From the NCBI GenBank assembly GCA_013398275.1, contig VZSE01005944.1:434001-498000 (forward strand): a stretch of DNA of 64,000 nt, in the 5' to 3' direction. Below the pieces are notes generated by a model. The model was not told the origin of the DNA and ran no database searches. It saw nothing but the letters and a program-made list of their open reading frames with translations. Source of the stretch: Promerops cafer. Lineage: Eukaryota; Chordata; Aves; Passeriformes; Nectariniidae. Below, piece by piece: positions 1 to 12,292 of this stretch. Within the stretch, counting starts at the first letter, position 1. Each line of letters opens with the position of its first letter. Position numbers and translations under genes: made by a program.

Positions 1-350
1 TTCCTCCGCCTCTTAAAAACGATCCAAAAGCGAAGCAGGTTGTGTGGGGCTGCGCCGCTCGCTCCGCTCTCGGCCGCCGGCCCCGGGCGGTCCCGCTCCC
101 GCCCTGCCCCTCACAGCCCCGGGCCCGGTGGGCGCTGGCAGGGCCGATACCGCCCCCTGGCGGCCGCTCCCCCGCTCGGTGCCGGTGCGGGGCTCCAGCG
201 GGAGGCGGGGAACAGGAGCCGCCCGGGAAAGGCAGGAGCCGTGGGCAGCCTTTGGAAGAGATCCTGCGAGCGTGGTGCTGTCCCTTGTAATTCTTCAGGG
301 GGTATTTAGTTATAATGAGATTATCCACGTGGAGACCTCAGGAAAGGTGA
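1..350. promoter_or_regulatory. CpG-rich island at the left edge of the window
   Basis: Sequence from about 35 to 290 is strongly GC-rich with many CpGs, then drops abruptly to AT-rich DNA after about 300. It holds a CTCF-like motif and ends near a good donor-like site (AAAG|GTGAGG at 346/347). By human synteny the next gene leftwards should be PLCL1, transcribed away from BOLL, so this patch could belong to its promoter region. I could not read PLCL1 coding sequence here on either strand. The open + strand frame from 44 is probably a by-product of high GC. An island is clear; its gene assignment is inference. Confidence 0.6.
147..166 (-). promoter_or_regulatory. Strong CTCF-like binding motif
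   Basis: The minus strand reads CGGCCGCCAGGGGGCGGTAT, close to the vertebrate CTCF core (CCASYAGRKGGCRSY) with one tolerated change at position 3. It sits inside the CpG island at the window edge. The motif match is directly visible; occupancy cannot be judged from sequence. Confidence 0.55.
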
Positions 351-3300
351 GGTGGGGTGCAGTGCAGCAAGGGTGAAAGCCCAGGAAAGAGGTGAGGAAG
401 ATAGAGTGAGATGGAAAATAGAACGGGTAGGGCTGGGCAAGCTGGTAGTCACTGGGGATGTAAGACTATTCAAAATTACAGTTATCACCTTTAAAGGCAG
501 TAAGACTCTGTGGGAATATTAATTTCTCCCTAGTTTCTACAGTAATTCCCTAATGAATATGTTTGGCACCTGTTGGCAGTCACTGATTAAGGAAAAAAAT
601 AAGAGAGAACTTCCTTACCTTAACCAGTCATTAGCTACTAGCAAATGCCTGGCTACAGGGCATAATTGCTACTTAAAGGATGTGAAATTTATATATGTAT
701 ATACACATGCAATATATAAATTTAGAATTCCATGTTTAAAAAGGTCTAGAACTTCTGTCAAGGGTATTGAGGCATTTATCATATTCAATACAAAGAAATG
801 CTAATTGAGGGACAGATCTAGATACACCTGAAATTTTTTTCATTAGCTTGCTTCTAAATTTTATGTTAAAATGTCAAAATACATGTATACCACAGTTATT
901 TTGCTTTGTTTCAGTGAAAAATGTCACAAAATAAGTAACACTGAAAGAAGATAGAAAATATTCACATTGAAGAAACATTTATGTTAAGCAATACTGGAGA
1001 GAAGAGACTGTAGGGGAATGAAGGACATAACCCCAGCCTGCATTGTACAAGAGAGAGAACATCACACCAAGTCACTGCAACAAAGAGGGGGGAAAAAACC
1101 CCAAACCAACTAAAAAAGCTTATTATGTAGCCACATACTGCCACACAGACTGACCTAAGACAACTAATTTAAAGACAACAGAGAAGGTAATTACCATGCA
1201 GTGTTTTAATAGAGGGAATTATTGCTTCATGTAGAAATATGTTGCAGATCTTTCCTGTGTTTTGTGAAATCATACGAAGTTTAATCATTGATTTAATTAT
1301 TTAGGAACACAGTGCTGTCATAGCTGAAGTCCACATCTACCAAAAACTCCGCAGTGTGTTGCACAGACAGATGCATTTAACATATTAAAGAACTTTATCC
1401 TTCCTAGGATATGTTTTACATATTTAACGTTAGAGAGAGATTTATTGTCAAATGAATTGTCTTCTGACATCAAAGGTTTAAAACCTTTTAATTTTCCCCT
1501 TATATTACAACCTTTGACACATGAAATCTTTAACTGGAAAATGTCTGCGGGGAATCTACAGATTTTAAGTTTCATAAAAATCAAACCTACAGGGAACAGT
1601 GAACAAATTGTATTTTTTATCTGTTTGTCCACAAGATGCAGAGGTGTTAGAATTATGTATGGTACAGCTAAGTGAGGGTTTAGTTAAACTCTTCTCTAGA
1701 AGTAAAAGAAAAGGTTGTCACTTTTTCTGACTGCATCTCTAGATGCTTCTGAGGCATCTGTATCTATCTGGTTTTCTTTGTGGAGAACCATGAATTATGA
1801 AGGAAAAGAGCAATTGGCTTTGATACTTCCTGATGTCTAATAAAAAAGAGAGTTGACAAAAGGAAGCTTTACAGAAAAAGTGCTTGCTTAGAAAGTTTAG
1901 AAAAGGCAAGATTGGTTGGTGGTAAGTGTATATAACAGGTTCTGTGTCCAGTTTCAAGAAGGTCTGATGCAGTCCCCTGTATAAAGAAACTGCTGTGTTG
2001 TCTGTACCTACTTCAGACAGGAACAGATTTTCAAGACCAGTCAAGGAGTTCACTCAAACTAAGAAAGGTAAGGTAGATAAAAACATCTCTGTGTTTGTCT
2101 GAACATAAGTCAGCAAGTGCTTGCAATATCAATTTAATGTGGATTTTTTTTTTTACACTCATCTTACTCCATCTCCATCCTTAAGGCACACAATTGTTCC
2201 TCAGTGGGCATAGTTTGTATCATAAACCGGCTGAAAATACAGTTGTCTTGGAGCTGTGCTGAAGCATAGCTTACATAAGCCAGTACTTGCACCAAGACAT
2301 TGCATTTTGGGAAGCTCTTAAAATTAAGTGTTCTGCTGGGAGCCAAAAGTGGTTCTTCTGTACCAACTGAACAGGGCTGATGAAGCGTGAAAACTGACAT
2401 ATTTTCCTGTGTGATGAACATCTAATTTGCAAGGCAGGGAAAGCAGTGAGGAAAAAGGTTTATCAAGTATGCACTCACACTGATAGCAAATCATAACCAA
2501 TTTTAGCATTGATGAGACTTAGGCAAAGCTATTGATGAGAAAATGTTTTGCTAGGTAATTCTTAAAGAAGTGATTTTTTTAAGTCTTAGTGGTTATTGTG
2601 TCTGCGCTATTACATCATGAATGTGATATTATAAAACAATAAAAAAAGAATGATATAATTTATTTATACAAATATGTACTTGTTGCTAAGTTTCACTCTT
2701 ATTTTGGCAAAGCAAACCCAAGTCGTATTTTGCCTTTAAAGCTATGATTAAGCTTTTAGGCTGGGAAAAAATGCAATGTAAAAAAAAAATGCAACTGCAA
2801 AATGCAGTGTAAAGCAAATGTAGTTAAATCTTGATTTTAAAACATACTGCATATGTTTTCAATTTTTAGTTTTTAAATATATTTACACACACACATGGAT
2901 TCAATGCCTCCTTTTTTTTGTTAATTCTTGTTTTATCTTGCCTCCTATGTCTTTGAAAAAGCTTCACTATACTTACACATCATGTTGTATTTTCTAGGCA
3001 GCATGAATTTTGTGTCTTCTCTAACTTAACAAGAGAGACTTTTGTGAGATGCCTCTATTTAATGATGTTCTTGTTCCAGATGAAGTCAGTGATGAATTCT
3101 TTTCAGTCTGCTGATACTGTCAGGCAAATCCAGTGTTTTTAGTAATTAAAATGCTGTGGTTATAGAAGATTCCTGCAAATACTTAGCTTAATAATCCTTT
3201 ATTTTAGGAGTATTTTTTTCCCTAAATATATGCCAATTAAGTGTGAGAAATGGTAAAATCAGGACCTCGAATTAGATCATATTTAATCCTATTTCACAGC

Positions 3301-6300
3301 TTCTGCGTACTATGTAGACACAGGCCCAAGCCTGAGTGGAGCCCAGGTTAGGTAAAGCCTGGAATGAAAAGAGGGGTAAAATCTGAGATAGATTCTGTAA
3401 ACAGTCATAGCAGGTAGCAACAATTGCACCAAATTTTGTAAACAGGAAAGGGTAGATTCCTGATAAGAAAGTGATTCTTCCACCAAATTTGGCACCAGGT
3501 ATAAAGAAGAAAGTGACATTAGAAATTTTTTAAGGGAGAATGGTAAAATGTGTTATTTAGTTTTGTAAATAACTAAACATTTTTTTCCAATCTGATTTTC
3601 AAGGGTAGATGTTTGCCAAGAATTCATTTCACTTACATGAAGATTGACATCATACATCACACCCACCTTCAGATTTTTGGCCAAAGTGATTGAAGTTCGA
3701 GAAGTTAACAAGTAACTGAAAATAAGGTTTTTAATGGACAGCCTGAGATAATCCCAGAAGTCATGCTACAATCTAGGTAAAACAGAGTTTATTCATTTGT
3801 GCAACCACTGAAGCTTTCTCGAGTTGCCCATGTTTAGTTACTAGTTGCTTAGTTTTTAGGGAGGGAAGAGAAGATATGTCATACACATTATAACAGAAAT
3901 TTTCTTGAGGATTTGAAGGAGTCTTAAAGATTAATTCCTCTTCAAGTCTAATGATAATAATAATGACTCTTGTTTAAGGTAGGTGGTAATTCCACTTAAT
4001 GAGAACATTTACCAATGACTGTCTTTCACAGAGTTCTTTTTAACTCCTCTGATCATTGCTTTTAGTATTTTTTCAGCTGTGACACATACATAGAAATTTA
4101 ATTGTAGTTGTTGCTAACTTTCAGGCTATGTGAACTTGTTAACTACTGTGAAGAGTATGAGCCAATAGATGTATTTCATTTCTTCCATTCTTTGATAATT
4201 ACTTAGGAGTAGGTGCAAGTGTACGGTGTACCTTTCTAACTCAATAGATATATTCAGTGTTAGAAATGTACCTGGCACCATGGCTCCCACACACTTACCT
4301 GCAATTTTTGGGGATCATTTGGCTTATCATGAACTGCACAGTTGCTGGGGATTAGTTTTAAATGATACCTATTACCCAGGAAATTTTTTTACTAAGGGTA
4401 GAAAGTATTCTGGTAATATTCTAGTTCAAAAGCTACCCTTAAAGTCTCCAATCTTTCTACCTCAGAAGAAAATTGCTACCAATATCAGCAGGAGTCAAAA
4501 TCATATCTACTTTGTAGTTCAAGAGTTGTGAGAAAATCTGGTCAATATACCAAGAATGGAATTTAGGCTATTCTTCTGTCTGTTACTCATACAACCTTCC
4601 TCCTAACATGTGCTCTCTGAAAGATTTTTGCATTGCCTAACTAGTTTTGGACATAAACAAGTTAGTCATGAGCATCCTGGACCATTGAGTTGCTATGCAG
4701 TAGCCTAACCACCAGGAGATAAGAATGAATTTAAATTCTTTCTGAGGGGTCCTGACAAGGATGTGAGGGAAAGTATCAAATAACCCAATAGGAGTGGGTC
4801 TGTATGGGAGAGTGTTGGTGATGAGAGCCTGAAATCCATTCCATTGGCACTCCTGGTGGAGGTACAGGTCCAGTCCCATGGATAGAAGATCAGCACATTG
4901 GAGAAGAGAACAATAGCTCATGGTTTCAACTGAGAGGTCAGTTTGCACTCAGAAACTACTCTATGATGTGAACCAAGTAGGTAAGTTAGGTTGATCTGGA
5001 GATTTGCTTCAAAACTGCCCTTTGATCGAAACAAAAATGCTGAACCAAATGCACCCGAAGCAAGTATGTTTTAAAAGTACATTACTGTCTTTAGATTGCC
5101 TGTGCCTGGCTGGCCTCACAAGGAAAGGGTGGAAAGAGCTATACCCACATTTGCCTCATTTCAAAGAAAGCTGATTTCCTGTGAAAAAAAAGTTAAGACA
5201 GTGTTTCCCAGCAGTATTTCTGACAGCTTCTACACTGACTTAAAGTGGTACTATATGCAAACAGAGAACAGATACCCTGTAAAGTCTTCCTTTTTAAACT
5301 GGAACTAAAATTATATGCAGGGTGGTCTAGTCCTTGATACCACTGCTAAGCACAGGGTTACATGAATTTGAAAACTGCTAAAAACTTATGTTTGGTTCTT
5401 TTTCATGTGTGTAAATTTGGTCCCCCACTCTCAATTAATTAGAGAAAGTCACCTCAAAAAAAAAAGCAATCTGATTATAATCACAATGTAATCCTCAAAA
5501 TAACTTAAATTCCTCTGGTATTAATTGAACAGGATTTTAAGAAGATTAAAATTTCTTTCCATCAGGGATGAAGTTTATTTAATCTTTTATTGCAAAATCT
5601 CATGTTCCTTAATGTCAGGTTAGAAGGACGTGGAAATAAAAGCCTAATGACTAATCTAAGTGAGCTTATTTTCCTGAAATTTGCCACTGTGGGAGTATAA
5701 CATGCATAAATTGGAAGAATTGTTAACCACTGTTTATCTGTGTCTTTTCTGAGTGGGGTTAAATCAGCTGTTGGTTAAAATCTATACACTGTCCTAACTC
5801 CCACTGTACCTTACAGCAGGATTACCAAAACTGAAGTATTCTGCAAACACAAGGCCAGGAGTGTTTTTCTCCCAAATACAGATATTTACAGACTAATCAA
5901 TAATAAAATATGTTGGGTGAACTTAGAAAGTCACCTGTTTACTTTGTGGTTTGGAAGAATCCTCTAATCCTAACCAGTTACCCTCTTTTCATCTCAGATG
6001 TACAGTCAGACTTGGTAGCAAGATTTGGGAGATTCAGGAATATTAACTCTTCAGGCTATATAGATGTCAAAAGGCAGCAGAGCTTTTCTCATATATACTC
6101 TGCAAATTTGATGTTCAAAGATGCCAAGAAATGGTTTTATGAGCAGATATTATACACCATGAGCCTCAGTGAGCCATACTTGAACATAGCACTTTTCAAA
6201 GGTTTGTGATTTGGGAGAGGATAGGAAAAAACTAAGGAAGAATGGAAGAATGATGTCTCTTGTTTTGTAAATCCCAAGGTCCATAGTGTGGGCCAAAACT

Positions 6301-9300
6301 TACACTTTCCTATGAGCCACTACAAATAAAATGAATTTAAATTACCTATTTGTCCAAACCCCCTTGATCTGAATGGAAAGCAGAAGGTAAAAAACATTTC
6401 AGAGCTCACAGATGCCCTGAGACTATATTCTACAAAATGCAGGGAAAAGTGAATTTCAAATTGAGCAAAATAAAACAGAAACAAATAATAAAAATCCTGT
6501 AATCACACAGGCAAGATAAGTGATCTCATAAAGCTAGATTCTAACTGAAACATTAATTTGGAAAGACCTCTTCAAATTCGGTGTTAAGTAGGGAAAGATT
6601 AGCAATACATTTTAAAAATCAATGCTTTGAGTTCTTGTTTTTCCTATATATCTAATAATTGTTTTTAAACAAGGGGGACAGAGACAAGAGGAGGTGAGCA
6701 GGAGTGTTGTTAGGGCAACTAGAAACAAAGTAGGAGCTTGAGACAAAGATTAGAGAGAATGGTGAAAACTGGAATGGAGCAAGAAGTCACAGCTCATAGA
6801 AAAAAGAGAGATGCCCAACCCAAGAAAGGGAATGTTGTGGGAAAAGGGCCTGCAATATGGAAATGTCATATAAGAGAAGTACACCCATTTGAATAAATGG
6901 AAAACTTACCAGAAATTAGTAACTTCCTTCTGCATTTTTCACAATGCATTGACCATAACTTTTACACAGAGGAACTTCTTAGGTGACGACCATCAGTACT
7001 TCTAACTGTTAACTCCCTCGACAAGTCTCCTTCAAGTCCTTGAATACCTAAGAGCTCTTGGGTTTTTCAGTTTGGGCTTAGGGTGTAGAGAATCCATTCA
7101 CAAGCTCGTAAGAGAAATCAGTGTGTACATCTTCATAAGATACTTTTTTTTCCCTTTTAATACAGTTGTGTGTGCAACAGAGACAGAAGCCAATCTTCTA
7201 GTAACATCCTAAGAGACATTTTTATGAACTTCAGAGCAGGAAGTAAGTAATCTTTCATCAGGTACACTTTCTGACAAGGATATATTAATGTTTATATGTC
7301 CATGAAAGGATCTTAAAAGGCTGGTGGGAAAACTAGTATTGTTATCCACAGATAAAAGTAATAGAAGAAAAAAAGGTAGCATGTCTTTTCAAGGTCAGTG
7401 AATCATTGAAATAGCAATTTATTGTAAGGCCCATGTATTACTCATAAAATACTTGTCTTTTTCTGCCTAGAGAATTCTTTTCCTCCTCCCAATTCATTTT
7501 TTCTCCCTACTTTTCTTTCTTCCTTTTTCTTCAGTTTATTTTTCCTCACTTAACCTCTTTCTCTGATGCTAAAAAAAGGACAAAAGGCAAAAGCCTACAG
7601 GAACCAGCATAGTCAGACTCTTGTCTTTTACTGCCTTTTTACTGTCCAGCACTGCCTTTTAATTTGTGGGAGAGAACAGCAGGGGAGATAATTTCATGCT
7701 GTATATATTGCTGACATGTGGAATCAGGAAAAATAGTCGCACTCCTGACTTCCTTTGAGAGTGGCTCCCCCAGCCAGGAAACAATTCCCTTAATGAAGCA
7801 GCCATGCAGTACCAGGGCAGCCCAGCAGCCTTTGTTGTCATATTCAAATACTGTATGCATGGCAGTATTTTTTACCAGATCTACTCGTAATCTTCCTACA
7901 TTTATAGGTGTGTTGAATTTTCAGGTTTTAAATCATCACAGTAAAAAATAGCTCAATCTTTTTCATTTATTTGCAAAAGCCCCATTTTTGTCACAACTGT
8001 CTTATTTTAAATGTAAATGCCCCAGATCTGGGTTTCTTAACTAAAGGAGGAGATATAATGTAGAAGATACAACAATTAAAACTATGTAAAATACACTTTC
8101 ATGTCTCTGAATGTTTGTTTATTCTTTCAGCTGTTCTCACTTTAAATTCCCCAAATCAAGATGTGAAGCACATGAAAGGCTTGGGCTATTCTGCCTTTCA
8201 CATCATTAAAATGTAATGCTGTTCTCAGGCTAAGCTTTGTTGCTGTCTGATAAGTATTCATAAAAGTCAATGAATGTAATTCAGCAGAGTTCTGTAATCT
8301 CACAAAATAAGTACTTCTAAAAAATCCTAACGGCTCTGCTGAAATTGCCTTTACTTTTAAACAGTTTTCTCAGCTAAAAAAAACCACCAAAAATCAATAG
8401 TAAGAAATAAGCATTATATTGTTATATATTACAGGCACAGAATTATTAGAAACTTTTCTAGGATTGTGGGTTTTTATTCTGTGTGATAAGAGCAATGTTG
8501 CAGAAGCTGATAGGTGTTGAAGCAACACCAAAAAATTAAGGAACAGTGTAGCGTCCCGTAAGGACTGCAAGTCTGTGCTGTGCCTCAGGGAGAGTTACAT
8601 GCTGTGAAGGGCTCTTTGGTTAAGGTGGGATGGGTATAATTTGCATAAAGCAAAATACAAATATTTGAATTCAACTAAAATATAATGTAGACATTGAAGT
8701 TTTTATTTTAAAGCACCGAAAAAACGTAAACCATGAGAGTAACTAATGATAGTAGTGATCCTGACATTCAATCTCGGAGTTGAGCTGCAGTGACTTAGCC
8801 TGTGCATGTTTGATCACTTTGAAAAACAGTTTTCCCACTGGCATGGTTCTCTCAGCACACACTTGTCTGCATACCAGCTCATGCTGTCATCAGATCAAAG
8901 ATTTTTGTCAGGCTGCGCCTTTGTACCTGCATTGATTATGAGTTTGGCATTTGAATCACTCTTTTTTTTCCAGACCTGTTTAATACCAGAGATATTCTAA
9001 GGGCACAATGCATTTGCAGATGGGATGAAATTATGAAACAGGAGAGCAGGTTGTAGTGCTGTTCAGTAAATGACCACAGAAGTACACTTGACACAAGCAT
9101 TATAATTGGTGCTTCTCCTCTCATAGTGTAAGGGTGGAAAAAAGAATATTTTGAGTTGGAGTATTTTGGGGAGTGGTCATTAAGGTGTTATTTTCTAGCT
9201 CTCTTGAGCAGACCCCGAATTTTATCTCCAAGGCCATCCCAGACCCACAGCTGTTCTCAAGCTAGCCTGCCTACTCAAAAGTCTTTTGGGAACCTTAGGA

Positions 9301-9439
9301 AGAAGATTCTTTGAGTTGAAATAAGGACTTTTACTTCACGTTGATAGCTCTTCAGTCTAAATTATGTTTTGACTTCCATCAAGTATGGCCTGGTAAGCCA
9401 GACACAGGTAACTGCCTCTCTGGGCATTTTCGTATTTCT
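351..9439. other. AT-rich non-coding stretch upstream of BOLL
   Basis: No exon, RNA gene or recognisable transposon could be supported here. All reading frames are short, with no protein-like pattern. Minor features are an AT-rich alternating stretch near 690-720 and a pyrimidine-rich run at about 7476-7564. By synteny this should be the spacer between BOLL and the PLCL1 promoter region. Confidence 0.6.
7476..7564 (+). repeat. Polypyrimidine low-complexity tract
   Basis: Almost entirely C and T on the + strand over about 90 bases, irregular rather than a pure microsatellite. No splice-acceptor context with a downstream open exon was found. Confidence 0.5.
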
Positions 9440-10193
9440 CCCACAGACGCCAGATGAAATGCGTGACCCTGTCTTCCTCCCTGTTTCACGCCCTAATTGG
9501 GACGATAAAAACCCAGCTGGGATTTGCCTCCTGCCTCCCCAGGTGATGGGGAAATTGCTGGAGGGAGGTTCCTGGGCTGACTCAGAGCTTCAAAGCACTG
9601 TTCCGAAGGGTGGTGGCACCCTCCTCAGAGCTACCACCCCGGGGAGCCAGCCGGGACCACTCGCCCCGGTGCTGTTGCTGCGCGGAGGGTGCCGGTGCCA
9701 CGGTACCCGCGGGGAGGGGAGCGTAGAGTAGCCGGGCCGCCCGACACCCGCTGGGGTATCGGTACAAGCGGCTGGGGCTCCGGCCACGGTAGCGGCCGCG
9801 AGCTGCCCGCTCCGGGAGGCGCAGGTGGAGGTGCCGGGCCTTGAGGCGGGGAGGTGCCAGGGCAGAAGCACGCCTGGCCGCCCCGTCTCAGCGATTCCGT
9901 GAAAGTACTCGGGAGCTGCGGGGAGAGGGATTTGCGAAAGAGGAGATTTCACCGGGGAAGGCGGGCTGAGGCGTGTGAGGGAAGGGCACACGGCGGGGCG
10001 CTGGGGCGAGGAAGGGCCGCTCCGTCGTGCTGAGCCCTGCGCTCAGCGCCGCCGCCAGGCTGTGCCTCCCTCGCCCGTTGCAGGCCCGTCCCCCGCTGGT
10101 GCGCGTCAGCTGGGCGCGAGGCGGAGCTGAGGAGCGCGACGCGTGCTGGGAACGTGCCGTGGCCGAGGCGGCTGCGAGGACCGATGGATCCCG

Positions 10194-10194
10194 N
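10194..10194. other. Ambiguous base (N) in the CpG island
   Basis: A single N occurs in the context CCGNCCGG. It marks an unresolved base, typical of difficult GC-rich sequence, and it interrupts any reading frame drawn across it. Confidence 0.95.
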
Positions 10195-10218
10195 CCGGCT
10201 CGCGCCCGCCCGCGCGGG

Positions 10219-10230
10219 GCCGCCATTTTG
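10219..10230 (-). promoter_or_regulatory. YY1-type element
   Basis: The + strand reads GCCGCCATTTTG, so the minus strand reads CAAAATGGCGGC. This matches the YY1 promoter consensus AANATGGCGGC. In many promoters the motif lies just downstream of the start site, with AANATGGCGGC on the sense strand; here that orientation points away from BOLL. The motif is visible; its use is inferred. Confidence 0.5.
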
Positions 10231-12163
10231 TCTGTGGCGGCCTCAGGCTGTGGAGAAGCCGCTGGCGGCCCCGGGTGTGCAGGACACGGTGCCGGTGCAG
10301 CGGGGTCTGGCTCGGACCTTACAGCACACGGACTGTGGAAAGTGGAGGTATTTAGGGATTTAAGTGCGCTTAATCGCCAGGCCTTCGTGGACTTAGGTTG
10401 TCTGACCGTGGGTGTGTTCAGTGTAAAAATGAAAAGAGCGATTCTGCTAACGAGCAGTTGCCAGACGTGCTAAGTAATCGATAAAAATATTGATGAATGT
10501 ATATGTCCGTATTATTTGGGGAAATTGATAAAAAGGAAGTTTACAGAACAGTAGAAATACATATTTAGGCAAGTGATGTGCTGATGGCACATGTTTGGTT
10601 TTTGTAATACTGTATTCTTATTGGCACACTGATGATAAAGAGGTGGTTATCACAATACAAATTTTAACATGTAACACTTAAAACTCACTTGGATTTACAG
10701 TATTTACTATTGTGAGTTCATAAGTGGTGTGTTTAATTCCTCATTTCTTCCATTGGGGTTTTTGTATTTGTGGCTTATTTTAATATATCAGCTCTTAAAA
10801 TGTCTACAGAGAAAATGCAATTTGGGCTCTTTGAAGTAAGGAATACATTTTGGCTATGCTGTCAACTGTTAATTGTTACAGTTGAATCCCGAAGTTTTCA
10901 TGCTGAACACAATTGCCAGTTGGAGCATTGTCTTTGGTGTGATAGATGGAGAATGTAACCTGTGTTGTCCCTTGGGAGTTTTTTTGCTGCAAAAGCAAGT
11001 CCTCTTGGGGGCTGTAGTGGCTGTGTTGATTCCTTGCCTGCTAGAGGTGGGGTTTGTTCTGGTTAGTACTCTAGAGTAGTATTCCCAGTAGGAGGGATGC
11101 ATACTAGAGTCTCTTGAACAGATCAGGCTAACAACATCAGGTTTTCCTCTGCCCCAAGTGTGTGTGTTTCAGTACATTCAGAAAGGACTTGTGTCTTCTT
11201 TAAAAGTAAAATTGTGTGAACTAAGCTGGATTTTTTGTCTTTAAGATATCCAGAATACTAGCATTAACTCATCACTTAGAATTAGTAGGAGTAACTCCTA
11301 GGTACGTAAAGAATTATCAAATAATCCTGTTGGAGAAGTTAGTAACAATACTACGTGGCTGCTTTCTAGCTATCATCTTCACAGTTAGGGTTTGTAAGAC
11401 GGTATTATTTTGTTTCGAAAGGAGTTTACAATAAAATTGTTTCACGGTTCACAAGTGTAAGCATGCTGGAAGTTAAAACATCAGGCAGGCTTCACCAAAT
11501 AATGGTTTCCATGATATCCCATTGTGTAATGTTCCTTTACGGGGGCAAGAATAATCTGCTTGTTCTTCTGCTGAGGGAATTTCTGTTCAGATCACTTTGT
11601 GCTGTGTTTTTAGGCCAAGAGGGTGTTGAATTATAACAGTCTTCAAGACCTGTTCTTAGCGGGTGTGCGGAGCTTGTTGATTTGATGTGGTGGAATTATG
11701 TGTGCTTGGCACTTGCAAAATGAGCCAGCAGCTCTTGCAGAGAATAGAGTTGTGTAGATGTGTGTGAGAGCACAGATTGAGTTTAAAATGTCCATTCTAT
11801 ATAGGTTTGAAGTAAGGGCTTCTAGTAGAGGGAAGATATGTTGTATAATAGAATTCATAAGCTGAAATTTATGCAGCAGTGTGCTTTGCAAATTGAGCCA
11901 AGATTGGTCTCCAGTTTGGAAGAGTGTTTAACATTGGACTTCAGACCATAGTATATTCACCAACTTATTGAATTGATTAAGATTGAGCTTGTGTTTAAAC
12001 ACTGAGCTACATTCTGAATAAAAATACATGGTTAATGTTCAGCATCTGCTGTGCCTTCCAAAAAATTCTGTATGTATTGTCTGTTGAGAACTGTTTCATT
12101 TACTAACAAATAACATGTAAGATTTTGAAAATGTTTTCTTTCAATCAGCAGGCCACTGATCAG

Positions 12164-12292
12164 ATGCAAACAGAATCTTTACCTTCATGTCCCAATACTG
12201 TGTCACCGGTGAGGTTAAATAATCTGATTGGTTCTCCAAGGTTTGGAACAGTTACTCCAAATCGTGTCTTTGTTGGAGGAATTGATTTTAAG
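12164..12292 (+). CDS. BOLL: BOLL coding exon 1: N-terminus and RNP2
   Basis: Encodes 43 residues beginning MQTES and ending VFVGGIDFK, which includes RNP2. The acceptor lies at 12148 or 12151 after a pyrimidine-rich run, so about 12-15 bases of 5' sequence precede the ATG. The donor after AAG (GTATTC) leaves phase 0. Confidence 0.92.

Larger units (their letters stand above)
9440..10360. promoter_or_regulatory. BOLL: Large CpG island, probable BOLL promoter and first exon region
   Basis: This is about 900 bases of very high GC and CpG density in an otherwise AT-rich neighbourhood, ending 1.8 kb upstream of the first recognisable BOLL coding exon. No TATA box is evident. A non-coding BOLL first exon probably begins here; GAG|GTATTT near 10347 is one possible donor, but I cannot fix it. 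The island also carries a YY1-type element on the minus strand, so divergent transcription is possible. Mammalian BOLL also has a CpG-rich promoter subject to methylation control (family knowledge). Confidence 0.7.

Noticed and set aside
9888..10226. 112-codon minus-strand frame starting MAAPRG in the CpG island
   Set aside because: Low-complexity Ala/Arg/Pro/Ser composition typical of GC-rich DNA, contains the ambiguous base, and matches no family I know. Kept only as a hint for divergent transcription.
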